From: Leucocoprinus leucothites
Lineage: Eukaryota > Basidiomycota > Agaricomycetes > Agaricales > Agaricaceae
Direction: 5' to 3'
DNA: 64,000 bases
NCBI GenBank assembly: GCA_013368445.1
Contig: JAACJO010000002.1
Location: 1-64,000, forward strand
Part shown: positions 11,087-22,720 of the stretch, in pieces
How the letters are laid out: each line of letters opens with the position of its first letter
Position numbering within the stretch: the stretch's first letter is position 1
Notes under the pieces: model-generated
What the model saw: only the letters and a program-made list of their open reading frames with translations
Database searches by the model: none
What the model was told of the DNA's origin: nothing
Made by a program: the position numbers and the translations under genes

Positions 11087-12265
11087 TATCCTCTCCAACA
11101 TGCTCAAAGGTTATCGTTATCAGATTCTACTTTGACCACTTGTGAGGCGACAGCCTCTGCCTCTTCATCGCCCCAGAAAAGCGATGGGAGCTCCGAGTGC
11201 GAGGTCATCAGTGAAGTTATAAACGTGTCCTCTGATGGTGAGGACAGTGACGGCCCTATAGTTGTCCCTGTAGATGCCTTCTTGTAAGTGTGGTTTCTCA
11301 TTTATGTCTGTGATCCCCTTGCTCACCACTATTAGAACTTCCGCTCCACGTCCTCAGAAATCTTATGGCCGGAAAAAACGCCAGCCTCGTCCTCTACCGA
11401 GGCCTACAGTCATCATGTAAGTCATCAATAGTTAGTTTCGTCTCCCAATCTGACTGATCACTGACCCACAGTAGCAATGCTCGTGCAGGCACTAAGGCCA
11501 AAGCAGAAGTCACATCAACTCCTACTCCGCCTTTGCGCAGGTCGCCGCACATCCGTGTTGGCCGTCGTCCAACTGCCAATTTAGCCCCACCTGACCTCCC
11601 TCCGCAAGGTGCAACCTTGTCAAGTGGAGCTCCCGCTTTACTGTAAGTTAATTTGCTTTGTTTATTGATTCTTCAAGTTGATTGGCTACAGAAACTCCGT
11701 AACCGACCCCACTGGTGTTGGAAATATTTTCCAGCAACCACCGCTTACTCGTGCTCATGAACGTGCCAAGGCACTTGCACTAGCAGCAACTTCTGTGTCA
11801 GCCAATACTGGCGCTTCGTCGAAGGCCCCTGCTCCATCCAAGCCCACTGTCCCCCCGAAAAAAGCAAATTCGACTGTGAACAAACCGAAGACCACTGGGA
11901 AAGCCACTGCGGGCCCGAGTACTACAGCTGAAGCTTCACCAAGATCCATCATCACCGCTGCAGGTCCTGTTGACATTCGTGACAAGTGGTTCACGGTCAC
12001 TCGAGGCTCTAACCCTGGTGTCTATCAAGATATGTGAGTCATTATATCTAAGCTCCTCCACCATGTTATGTGACCTTTTTGGCCTAGAACATTCGCTGCT
12101 TACAATGCTGGGCCTGAAGACGGTCTTATCTATGTGGCTAACTCAAAAGCCGAAGCTGATTCTCAGTTCAGTGACGCTTGGATGGGAGGACGATTGATGA
12201 AGTATTATGCTGGTCGTTACTATCCCATTGGGCCTGGCCGAGCCTGCTGCCATGCCCCCAACTAG
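11087..12265 (+). CDS. KDZ passenger gene 2: protein with C-terminal RNase H1 N-terminal-like (viroplasmin fold) domain
   Basis: Five exons with GT-AG introns: about 11,087-11,283, 11,336-11,416, 11,472-11,642, 11,692-12,033 and 12,088-12,265 (TAG). All four introns have the same phase and the spliced frame has no stop; a first exon with the ATG is probably upstream and not identified. The protein has an S/D-rich head (EVINVSSDGEDSDG, a SUMO-interacting-like motif), a basic Pro/Arg-rich middle, then an A/K/P/T-rich linker. The last about 60 residues start DKWFTVTRGSNPGVYQD and continue through GLIYVANSKAEADSQF. That pattern (KWxxVxxGxxPGVY, then a KxxAEAxxxF helix) is the RNase H1 N-terminal domain, which binds RNA/DNA hybrids in RNase H1. 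No RNase H catalytic domain follows, so a nucleic-acid-binding or adaptor role is inferred. Confidence 0.72.
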
Positions 12266-13576
12266 TGTAGCCAATAGCCCTAGTATCTGCTGTATTGACT
12301 TATGTGATTGAGTACTTATGAATGTGATGTTCACCAAGTCCGCAACGGCATCCCTTTGGCAAGTGTGAATTTCGGTTTGTGATAAATACCCCTTGTGTGT
12401 ACAGAATCAGCGATCGAGGACCAAGAATCTTGATCTCCCGGTTGCCATTGGCCCTGGTCAGAGCCTTTCGTCCAATGAAATCCTTACAATCCAAAGAAAT
12501 TGGAGTGATCTGACAGGGATCGGGTGGCCGGAGATCTATAATTGATTCGTGCCTTAGATCTATGACATCACAGCCGTCACAAATGTCACATTCTACCAAC
12601 TTGCAGAAAGCTGCAGAGTAGCTACAATTGCTTTAGACGATGAACTATTGAGTATTTCACCAATAAAAATCTGTGTAACATGTCTCTGATTTTATGTTTT
12701 CCAAAATGCAACGAATTTTTGGTAGGTTGACCACTAGGATAGTGTGAAGTCAAAGGTGCGCATTTTGAACGTGTTTTGAACGAAAGTTATACATGAAACC
12801 TACGTCAAACATCGGTTTCGAATATCATCTTCCCATGTCCCGTTATTTAGAAAATATTGAAATGTTTCCAAGGGGCCTAGGTGCTCATATCTCTTGAATA
12901 TAGTTGCCCACACAGTGTATTTCTTGCGTTCGGGGTCAAAAACTGGCGTGCAAGTCTTACAATAGTACCTTAAACACCAGACAGTATTTGGAACCCCGTT
13001 GCTTCTGATCTTGACCGCTTGCTCTCTAAAGTCATTTGGAATAGTTTTTTACAGACACTACGAATTGTCAGGTGCCTCGCTACGGGTCATTGAGACAACA
13101 ACTTGGAGCCAGACATTCGAAGTATATTTGTAAAGCTGGATCTGACTTTCTTGAATACTAATTCATTTTTACCAAGAAGAAGGGCTTGAGCTAATGAAAG
13201 CACAGTATATTAACGACCTTTCACATCTCTAGGTCCTTAATGTGAACTCGGAATACATTACAAAGCCACTTAGCTGAAGCGGCGGCTCTTTCAGTCTCAC
13301 AAGGGCCTCAAATCATTCAGTCTGGGGCTAACCAACATCTTTTCGCCCCCTCCCACTATAGCTACCTTCTGCACGACAAGGCAGCGCTGGTGCAGTACAC
13401 GAGACCATTCTTGAAGTGCATTCACTCGTCGATGGTATAAAGGTCCTTTGTTAGTCGAGCGTTGCTAGACTTTCGACCTCGCGATTACAAAGTCAGTCAC
13501 TCAAGTATCAAAGAAGTGACACGCTGAGTCACTCACACTTAGGCTTCATTTCTTTCTTCCTCAACCAGTGTCAACA
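12266..13576. other. Spacer inside the KDZ element before the transposase gene
   Basis: About 1.3 kb in which I see no supported gene. The short minus-strand open stretch at 12,599-12,300 lacks family signs. The last 150 bases are pyrimidine-rich on the coding strand and precede the transposase start, so they probably contain its promoter. Confidence 0.4.
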
Positions 13577-16500
13577 ATGCGGTCGCACAAGAAATCCCGC
13601 ACAACCGCCAGTTCAAACAAAGGCGTCTTTGTTTCTTCTTCACGCACCCCCTTTGGATCCAAGAAACACGCAATTCAATACAGCGCAAAGGGCTTGTGAG
13701 AGGAGATGGATGAGGGCATAGCCAAAGCGCGTCAGCGCCTTGCAGGTAAGCATCATTGTGCTCTGGTTTTGTATCCCCTGAAGCTCATTGAGTGTGTAGA
13801 CAAGGCAATGGAGCAAGAGAAAGCTAAGTTCATGCGCCTTGGAGCATCGTCAACAACAATAGACTCTGACGATGAGAACATCTCAAGCGCTGGTTTTGGT
13901 GACTTTATTCATCTTGAACCGGAGGATGTACTGGGTGGTGGCATTCCCTTAGACATTAGCCACGGAGGTGGAGAGTTGCTGGATATACTTCTGGATGACC
14001 AGGATGAAGTAAGGCCATGGCGGTGAGTACCTTTATCTCAATCATCAAGGAGTGAATGCTGACTTTTATGGTGGCTTCTCAACTGATCTAGTAAATACAT
14101 GGATGGTCGAACACGACGTGATCATGTAGAGAAGCGGAACGAACTTTTCAGGCGACAGATGCCTTCGATCGTTCAGGCTTACCTCGCCTGGGATGCAGGG
14201 TTGGGTGACAATGGACTCGAAGGCGCGAAGCCAACCTTCACTGGGCACTTAGGTTTGAAGCTGCAAATTCTTGATGTTTTCAGTGAGTCCTTGTCTACTA
14301 CTAGCAATATCTGACAATGAGTTTACTACCTAATGTAGGTTCACATTCCATGCAGACCGATGTCACCGGCGGCCCCGAGGGTATCGCCGCATCGTTCGTT
14401 AGAAGGGGCCTCATTCCGTGTGCCCCCTTGCGTCCATCGGTTGCGGTCACAACTCGGCTTTTGGAATTTTACCGGGTTCTTCACCTTCGCTGTCCACACC
14501 TCTCAATTCACGCCTTTATCCAGTCTCTTTGTGATTTATATCATGTTCCCTTCCGACCTTACCTCTCAACACAGTTTTCTATCTGCTATGATCTCTACAC
14601 CAGCATTCGTGCCGAGGTACAAATCCAAGTCAACCAAGCATTGAGACGAGACTCAGAGGACTGGCGGCTACGGAATGCATGTCCCGCATGTACTTACAAG
14701 CTCGAGGGCGAGGATCAGCTGGTCTACAGCATGCTATTCACCATGGATGGCAACGACTCTCTGAAACGAGTTGTTCGGAAGGAAACACTCGAGGACCATA
14801 TGGCAGACCATCGTGCCGATCCTAATGCGGGTCCAGTGTCAGTTGTGAAGGAGGTAGTCGACTCACGAAAGGTGTCTGGAGATTACTACCTCGAGAGAGA
14901 GAAGGTTGATCGGTGGGCAAAGGATCGGGTGATGGAATCTCTACGACAGGGTGATATTGACGCTAACAACCCATGCGCTTCATGATGGACCAACATTGTG
15001 AACGAGGTAACGGCCCGTATGTGGGGTGTCTTTGACGAAACTGGAATCTTCCTCGCTCTCTGTCGGCATGGCTTTGGTTTAGTGGTTGCGGACATGATAC
15101 AGAGCGGCGAACTGTGAGTTTGTTTCTTGCTCATCCTCCTCAGCAACTCACACGTTGGCTTAGCGCAAAATATCCATTGGCAGTAGTTGAGACCTTACTT
15201 GATGCCTTCGGACCAAGGTTAGGGGGTGGCTACGATATTGGATGTCAATTTGGTGTCACACTGGCTAACAGCGCAATTGGGGAACGTGCAAAAGAATTGC
15301 AGTACAAGTCGCTTGTTGGAGCATTCCATGGTCACGCGCACAACCGCCTGTGCCAGCTATCACATCTGGCTACATACGTTGAAGGGATGGGGCTTGAGGA
15401 TTTGGAAGGATGTGAGCGTTTTTTCGCGAAGTCGAACGCCCTTGCATCCTCGGTCCGATATGCCAGTACCTTTCACCGACGCCAGCGGATTTTTGAGTTC
15501 ATTCAGCACATGGATGTTGCCGAAACGTCACAGAAATTAAGTACGTTGTGTGCAACTTATTTCCTTCCACCATCGATATTGAAGCCGACCACTCGAGCAT
15601 AGGTGAATTTCTTGTCAACAACTACAAACAAGCCCTCAAAATTATCCAGGGTGAAGACGAGCTCAAGCGTGCAATGCACGATGCCAAAATCCCTCACACT
15701 GATGTCTTCCATCAGTGGCTCCAAGAAGAGAAGACCTATCTTCTTGGATTACAAAAGGAGCCGGAGGAAGAGACCCACCAGATAGTGTATTACGAGGAGC
15801 TGGTGAAGCTTAGTTTATGCAGGGATGGCTCCTCTTTTCTGTTGTTTTTTGCTTGTTGCTGACATAGCATTTAGGGATCGTGTTTGATACCTGAAAGAAG
15901 ACTCGTTTATTGTTTACTCTGGGCCTCCCGCACATAATGCAGACATACTGGAGGATGCGGGTTCCAGTAATTCACGCAAACGAAAACAGCTTCCCCAACA
16001 CCGACTTGCCCTCCAGCACCTTCATGCTAATGAACAACTGGCGACTACAGAAGCAAAAGTTCACCATCTCGAAAACGTTCTTGGCCTGACATCTCGCTGG
16101 GAGCCAGGCACACCCGAGTGGGACAAAGCCAAGGAACTTGCGGACCAACGCCGCTATCGTCGCTGCCTTGACGAGCTTGAGTCGCTGGTTGTTTCCCGGT
16201 TCTTTGAACTTACGAAGATGAACATGGCTGGCACAGGTAAGGTCGAGTCTCTTTTATATACTATCATGGCTCACTTCTTTAATATCGAGGTTACAAGCTT
16301 CGAAGGCACATTGGCAACGCCCTACGACAGCGTTCTCAAGCAATACGAAATGCAATCGAGCGCTACAATGCAGCAGTGGCAGAGTTGAAGCCCCCTCGTG
16401 AACGGCTTACATGGGATAAGGTCGTTAATTATTCATTTATCACTGATTTTACGCTTCTTCGCGACTGCCGCGAAGATGTCACGCAGAGAATTTGGGCCCG

Positions 16501-16999
16501 TCCGACCTCGCGCCGGCTTATGGACCAGCATTTCAAGATAATCCGTGCTCAGGAGGAGATTAGACGTCTCAATGTTGAGATCCGCCGCGTCATTACCCAC
16601 ATACACGACGAAGATCGATTTTTACGGGCTCAGGAATGTCAACTTGCAGACAATAACCCCTTCCTCGCTCACCAGGTCAAGAAACTTCGACTCGAACGTG
16701 CCCGGTTCAACGAAATTCATGTTCAGCGCTTCGCAAAGCTCAAGAAAACCCCTGGTTTCACTGGAACTATCACTATAGGAAACAGCATTGATCGCTCGCG
16801 GCATGAAGGTGTTGGACTGTTTGATGAACAATTGAAAGCTGGGCAGCCTGCAGATACTAGCTTGGAGGATATCAATGAAGGGGACGAGGAGAATCTGGAG
16901 CTAGATGCTGACGAAGATGAGGAACAAATCCAGCTTCTTGATGAGAGGCTGGAGGCGCTCACTTGTCTGCTTCAGCTTGAGGCGCGCGCCAGGGAGTAG
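13577..16999 (+). pseudogene. KDZ transposase, multi-exon, two in-frame TGA codons
   Basis: Starts MRSHKKSRTT at 13,577. Exons seen: 13,577-13,745, 13,800-14,022, 14,092-14,282, 14,339 to about 15,112, about 15,165-15,540, about 15,602 onward, and a last exon ending TAG at 16,999. Family signs in order are ADRPV-like MQTDVTGGPEG, PCAPLRPSVAVTTRLLEFYR, the cysteine pair CPACTYKLEG before MDGNDSLKR, WGVFDETGIFLALCRHG, GGYDIGCQFG, GAFHGHAHNRLCQ, EGMGLEDLEGCERFFAKSN and SSVRYASTFHRRQRI. These make an RNase H-fold DDE transposase with an associated cysteine cluster. The C-terminal part (RRHIGNALRQRSQAI, RYNAAVAELKPPRERLTW) is also typical, and the protein ends in a strongly acidic stretch. TGA at 13,697-13,699 and 14,983-14,985 interrupt the frame; at the second the family normally has Arg before Trp. 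Confidence 0.9.
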
Positions 17000-17089
17000 G
17001 AGTCATAATTGCTTTTCTATTACCATCTATTATTATAATCTAAGTCATTTTATTATCGCCAATGGTGTAAGGTCAATAACGGCCTTTTC

Positions 17090-17859
17090 CTGGTCCGTGC
17101 GCAACGGCGTGGTAGACAGTGAGCAGAGATGGCGCGTGTGAGGGCCGGCGATCACACATCAGTGATGCTGCCGAACATACTGGTCTCGTGATCTGGTGGG
17201 AAAGTGGTACGACCTTTTTAAATATCTTATCTGATCTATCACATCACGTGTGAACGAGGCAGGGAAAGGTGGCGGGATGACAACATCAGTGATGCTGCCT
17301 GAACATGCTGGATGCCGAGGTCTCGTGAGCTAATGGGACAGTGGTACAATTTTTTGACCTTTGATCTGATCTATTACATCACGTGAGAACAGGGCGGGAC
17401 GGGGGCGGCCAAGGGCCGGGGGAAAGGAGGCAGGATGACAACATCAGTGATGCACTGATGCTGCTAAACATGCCGGAATGCCGAGGTCTCGTGAGTTGTT
17501 GAGAAAGCCCGTGCGATTTGATTAATCTCTTATCTGATCTATCGCGTCACGTGAGAGCAAGGGCGGGATGAGGGGCGGGGGGAAAGGAGGCGGGACGACA
17601 AAAACGGTGCCTAGATACATGGGAGAAGCGGAATGTTGTCGGGGAAAGGCGGGAGGACAATGAGCATGATGGCTACGTCATTACCGGCAATGATTACCGG
17701 TAGCCGGGGGACATTCTCAAGAATTTTACCAAGTCTAAGCGTTGTTAAGGACACTATAAGCGTTGTAGGCGGGGGATTGGAAAAAACCGTCTTATTACGC
17801 GTGGGAGTAGCCCCTGTTACCATCATCTAATAAGACTGATCATTCGGCAGGGACAGGTG
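17090..17859 (-). repeat. Right terminal inverted repeat of KDZ element
   Basis: Inverted copy of 7,610-8,394. The three subterminal repeats have CACGTG at 17,245, 17,390 and 17,548. It differs from the left copy by scattered single bases and small indels. Confidence 0.9.
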
Positions 17860-17867
17860 TTCATTGT
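17860..17867. repeat. 8-bp target-site duplication, right (KDZ element)
   Basis: TTCATTGT directly after the right inverted repeat, identical to 7,602-7,609. Confidence 0.9.
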
Positions 17868-18626
17868 TTAAAATATCTTTTTGATCTATGTGTAATGGAC
17901 CAGATCGGTGTTGCACTCCCCAGTGGAATATGGTGGGACACAGTAAAGAGCGTCCTTGATGGGAATGGAGACTTGGAGCGTGTATTAGGGTAAATACAAC
18001 GTTCCGCGGAGGGTGTCTGTTGTGGGGGAGGCCATACGAGCTGATCTCATTTTAAATACAATAGGACCCTACTTCCAAGTCACAGAACACAAGCAAGTAT
18101 ACCACCGCGGATATATTTCATCATTAAACACACCTCAAGAGCATGACCCAGGGTCCCCATCTGTGAGAAATATCGGCTGAAATTACCGTGGAGGTGAGCT
18201 TGACCAAGGGAAAATCAGGGAAGAGTTGATACCGCAACACGCCATTCAAATGGTACCGACTTTACGAATCCGAGTTCCCAAGTCCTGTGTGTTCCTCTGT
18301 GTCACAAGCATTAAATAGTATAGCCATTGTCTCTACAGTACTAAAGGGTTGGATATGTCGCCCTCCCTGTATGTATCAAGTCCTACAAATCAAGATCTGC
18401 TCTTATTTCATGGGCCTTGTGCATCACAGAAGCGGGTCAATGACTATTTTCGAGATCACGATTCAAGCTGCGCTTTCACGGTATTTCATCAAATCTTCCA
18501 TCATTATTTATCTCAGTAGCTATTTCAGTATTGCATTATCCTCAAAGATGGGCTGGCCTTAATAAATAGATTCTCTGAGTGGTTGTACATGACACTACCC
18601 CTTCTACCCCTCTTAGCTTATCCTCA
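17868..18626. other. Upstream region of array copy B
   Basis: No supported gene. It is alignable with 5,415-6,170 and with the regions before copies D and E (for example the CCCTCTACCCCTCTCAG-type leader just before the ATG). The shared leader suggests the copies kept a common promoter. Confidence 0.45.
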
Positions 18627-19845
18627 ATGGACCCAGAAATAATCCGCCACTCCGAAGCTGTTGGTCTCGTCAGCTCGACAACCATACAAGCTGCATTTTA
18701 CGGAATTGGCTTTACACTATACTGTATGTGCCAACGGTTGTTATACAGGGATTTCCGCAAGGGCGACAAACCAAGACACACGATGGTGCTATTTTTCCAC
18801 TCCTTTCTTGTCATTGTAACTGCTTCCACGGTCCTTGTTGTCCTCACACAAACAAATGTGCTGGCCTATCTTGACCATAATGATTCCATTATGGGCCCAG
18901 TATTATACATGAATGGCGCCCTGTCAGTGAAGCCCCCGAGTGCCTTTCAATTCTTAGATATCATTATCAACCCACTGAACAATGTGCTAGTCACTGCTGC
19001 TGAGGTAAAGCCGCTGTGTTATATGTTGAATGCACATTACTAAGGCTGATTGTATTTTTTGTAGATTTGGCGTATATTCATCATCTGGTCAGGATCTCCC
19101 TATGTTATCCACATTGTTGTGATATCCACTTTCTGTTACTTGGCCTATGTATGTAAGTGTGGTTCTGCTTGTTCTATCTTAGTTGTTATGCTTATGTGGA
19201 ACATATCAGCACTTTCCATCTACTCGGCCGTTGCTGTCGCATCGCTCGCTGATACATCATCACTAATGCTTGCAACCGTGACTGAGGGGCTCGGAATAGC
19301 TGTCGCTCTATTGGGTTTTTCGTTAATTGCAGGTCGAGTCATTTTCATGCGTCGACGTATTGCACAGTTAATGAGTATGTACTACACAAGTCCCTTGAGT
19401 GACCTATACTTAAATTTATATTTAGATGGGACTCTGTCCTCGCCGTCCACCGAGTACACAAGTATTGTGGCAATACTGGCTGAATCCTATTCCCTTTCAA
19501 CCGTCACCTCACTGGGACTCACCATTTCATCTGCTGCATTTGACATTCGAAGACCTGCTCTCGGTGTTTTCAGTGCAATTAGCACTCACATCAATGTATG
19601 TACGAGCAACAACAATGGAGTCCACTCATAGCTAACATCCTGCTTGTATCCTGGTTTAGATGATTGCTTACTTCCTTGTTCTATACCGTGTGCTCTCTGG
19701 ACGTGGATGGACTCGAGATACTGAACGCCAACTTACAACCTTGCGATGGAATCATCAAGATAATAGTACCACAACTCGGGCCTCTCAGATTCCACACAAT
19801 GGGAACGCGACTGGATCCTTACTTCCTGATGGCTCTTCAGCATAG
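18627..19845 (+). CDS. Multi-helix (7TM-like) membrane protein, array copy B (intact, about 347 aa)
   Basis: Four exons: 18,627-19,004, 19,065-19,374, 19,426-19,595 and 19,660-19,845. All introns are 50-65 nt GT-AG, and phases join without a stop. The start is the first ATG (MDPEIIRHSEAVG), shared with copies D and E. Residues about 10-35 and 45-70 form helices around a YCMCQRLLYRDFRKGD loop. Exon 2 codes WRIFIIWSGSPYVIHIVVIS, a helix with SALSIYSAVAVAS, and LIAGRVIFMRRRIAQLM. Exon 3 codes AILAESYSLSTVTSLGLTIS and exon 4 the last helix and a polar tail. This matches the layout of a lineage-expanded agaricomycete seven-helix family with no known ligand or partner. Complete and apparently functional. 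Confidence 0.82.
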
Positions 19846-20835
19846 CTTCCATCTGAATAGGATTGTATTGAAGATTTTTCTGAGGACGTTGTCGAGAGGT
19901 ATTGTACTGTTGTTCTGCTATTTGTTTTGTTATAGTTGATTATTGAGTGAAGCTCAGAGGCAGTCTGGGTAACAAATCAAAGTACTGGTGTAGTCATGTT
20001 ATTGGCTCTTATCTTACATTCTCTATATAATCAAGTTACCTTTCCAAAATCGGCATCTCAGCCCTTCAGTCAGGATCTCTAAGTCCCGAACTGCCCCATA
20101 GCACCTCTGGTATCTACGCGCTTTTCGGTTTCGTGCAATCATACTCATGTTTCATGAGTGGTCTGAAGCGTTGGATGCTTAAGATTCTGCCCACATACCC
20201 CCAAAATTGTACCCGTTGGACAATCACCACTCTTAAGTTTCCAGCCGGGCCTCCCATCAACTAACGCCAATAGTTGCATATGCTGGCAAATGCCCTGGTA
20301 CGAGTGTTCATGAAATTCGACATTGGACTCCATGATGGATAAGATCAGTCATATGCATGATAGTAACCCGGAAACGGCAGTGAGGATATAAACGAGTAGA
20401 TACGATGCACTCCACCCACTGGCTAATAGACTGAGTTAGACGTGGTAAATCCATATGCATAGGATGCGAATGGAGCCAAGCACAGGCAACGATTGGACAG
20501 CCTGAAATTATGCCTTTCCCGAATATCAAGCCGCTCCGAGCGAATTGTGATGAATTCAAGGTTAGTGCTTAGGGGAAATCGGTTGAAGGTCCGCCGGATG
20601 TCATCGACTCATTCTGGGTTTCACGGCATGTGTCTCTCCCAAATTCTCTTCCACCCAAATTTATCAACAGTACAATTCGGCGTCCATGTTAACTTAATAA
20701 CAGCTCGTGCTAGTAGAAAGCGTTCAGCGCATAGTATAAAACATAATTCAATTTCACCAGAGCTGATACACATTTGATCATTAATATGCAGAACGGCATT
20801 TCCCAAGCCCCACACCTTTTGATAGGGAACACTCC
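19846..20835. other. Array spacer downstream of copy B
   Basis: Similar to 800-1,820 for several hundred bases. No supported gene. A short minus-strand frame at 20,559-20,308 corresponds to the one near 1,808-1,623. Confidence 0.45.
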
Positions 20836-21295
20836 ATGCCATCTCCCAACAGCTTACTACCGCACGGCTTGCAGCTCACTTTAGTACGCACCATAACTTC
20901 TTCATCTCCAATTGCACCTACTCCAGGCCTTGCGATCCTCGTATGGTGGCGTGGAATAATCAGTCCTACCTACTACTACTCCCAATCAGCCATCCCGCTT
21001 AAGACGCCCGCTTTAGTGCTCTTTGTCGCTCTCAATATTGTTTATGCCAGTTTAATACTTGGACGGATAATCCATGTGCAAGGGCGCATCCAGAAGTTGA
21101 CCAGTATGTTCTTCATATCAACATCGACATTTGCCTATCAAAATGGTATGTATATGTAGGCAATTTAACAAGACTGTCAGCCTACACGAGCGTGACAACA
21201 ACGCTCGTTGAATCTTACAGTCTGGTCACCCTCTGTCGGCTTGGAACCTCACTCGCATCCGCTATCGATCGCACTGAGATCTACTGGATGTAGAG
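20836..21295 (+). pseudogene. Diverged 5'-truncated copy C of the membrane-protein gene
   Basis: The plus frame gives ALNIVYASLILGRIIHVQGRI, corresponding to the LLGFSLIAGRVIFMRRRI helix of copy B. After a probable intron comes YTSVTTTLVESYSLVTL, corresponding to YTSIVAILAESYSLSTV, ending at a TAG near 21,295. The first exon and the last helix are missing. Identity to the other copies is clearly lower, so this is an older or different subfamily member, now a fragment. Confidence 0.55.
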
Positions 21296-21479
21296 GATCA
21301 TGCATGATCAATACATTTCAAGTACCGCTGCCGTGTAGGGTCAGAAAATGGGGATAGGTTTACAATGCTCTCTCTCGATCCATTAATCACATTCCACCGC
21401 ATCTCGAAATGTCTGTGAAACCGCTACACGACGGGTTGCAGTACTAAACTTGTTTTTCTTGCTACTGCCATGGGGTAAT

Positions 21480-22720
21480 AGTGAGCGCGACCTGGATGAT
21501 TTCCACGATGATAGATGAAGGTGGGATGATCAACGCGTCCGGCGGTCTCATGTTCGGTGGGACTCCACGAATCATCACTCCGTCATTGAAGCACCCCAAC
21601 TGAGCTTCCAATGTACGGGGGCGATTAAGGAAGATCGATGACCAGTGTTTGGCTAGAGGAGTTGACAGTGGAGGGCTATGTCCGCGGGACTATGAGGTGC
21701 ATATGGTCATAATTGGATAATCGACTCACCCATATGCCCGCCAACTTATAGATCATCCAAACCTCTTCCCATCCCCTTGAGAGCACCATCTGAAGCTCGG
21801 CGTATTCCTTTGAGAACACGATTGGGGTGGCCAGAAGACGAACATCGGTTATGATGCGACGATTGTGACGTGAGTGTGCTGGGTCGGATTCAGAGCGGGA
21901 ATTGCTGAGCAAGCGATTCTTGCTTGCTTTTGTATTATGCGAGCCTCAACGAACGTATGGCTACTCCTCAAACGAAACGAAACTGTTGGGATGTGGGATT
22001 ACCGCTGGATGTAGAGAAACGGAATCAGTAAATATGACATACCTCAGCAATATGTTGCACTGGATCCGGGACCAGTGTCGTGATTCCATTGCCTCCATGG
22101 CGAGAATGGCTGGGGGCTGGGCCGCTCGGGGCCGTGCGGGTCGTAGGAACAATCTGGGATTGGGTGGCACGAGGTAATGCTGTCTGCGGGAATTATGGCC
22201 AGGTAAGGTCCCGTTCGGAGACAGCGGTGAAAATTCCTCGACCGCGGTATCGTAGAAAGGCAGGTGCAGAAGCAATAAAGTGGGTCCAATACCCTAAGAG
22301 TCCGCTGGGAGTGTTGGCCAGGATGTTGGGTGGATATATGGGTAGGACAAAGAGATATCAGCCTCCTCCATGGGCGATACCCTCATCTCCAGTCAGAAGC
22401 TTGGGGCGGGATTTCCAGGGTTCTCCGAGCAGATCCTGCCTGTAAGACTGCCGTATCACGTCCCTTTCAGATAGGATCGACATGCTGACTGGAAGCTGGG
22501 GTCAGGCGAGGAGGAGGAGAGTGATATACGCGACGCACGGCAGCCCTCACAAGTCGCCATAAGGAGGTGAGCTGGTTTAAATCTGCGTATCAGAAAGATT
22601 AACGCGTGTCAATGACTGAGAGGGCAAGGGACAGATATGGAGACTGGGAAGAAGTGGTCAGCCTGGGCGTTCAATCCATCATCCCCAAGTTGCCGGAGGG
22701 CACGTGATCAGCCCCCACCA
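21480..22720 (-). repeat. Decayed minus-strand array module, copy M4
   Basis: Contains the GVMIRGVPPNM frame near 21,600-21,520, TDVRLLATPIVFSKEYAELQMVL at about 21,865-21,790, and a longer open piece at 22,275-21,961 (LHLPFYDTAVEEFSP). The CACGTGATC box is at 22,701-22,709. This is the best preserved copy over the helix-like stretch, but frames are still broken between pieces. Confidence 0.45.

Larger units (their letters stand above)
7610..17859 (+). mobile_element. Complete KDZ-type DNA transposon (10,250 bp) with two passenger genes
   Basis: A class II element of the Kyakuja-Dileera-Zisupton superfamily. The borders are set by long inverted repeats starting CACCTGTCCCTGCC, exact 8-bp flanking duplications and a paralogous empty site. 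Inside, from left to right: a minus-strand passenger gene (about 10,448-8,739), a plus-strand passenger gene (about 11,087-12,265) and the transposase gene (13,577-16,999). The transposase has two in-frame TGA codons, so this copy is probably non-autonomous. The two inverted repeats are nearly identical by eye, so the insertion looks fairly recent. CG dinucleotides are frequent, unlike in the Helitron further right. Confidence 0.93.

Noticed and set aside
14360..14644. Second plus-strand frame within the KDZ transposase exon
   Set aside because: Overlaps the exon carrying PSVAVTTRLLEFYR in the correct frame.
19119..19160. A 36-nt intron in exon 2 of copy B (GTATGTAAG...CTTAG)
   Set aside because: The frame is open across it and the other copies keep length in phase (except the 1-nt loss in E), so it is read as coding.
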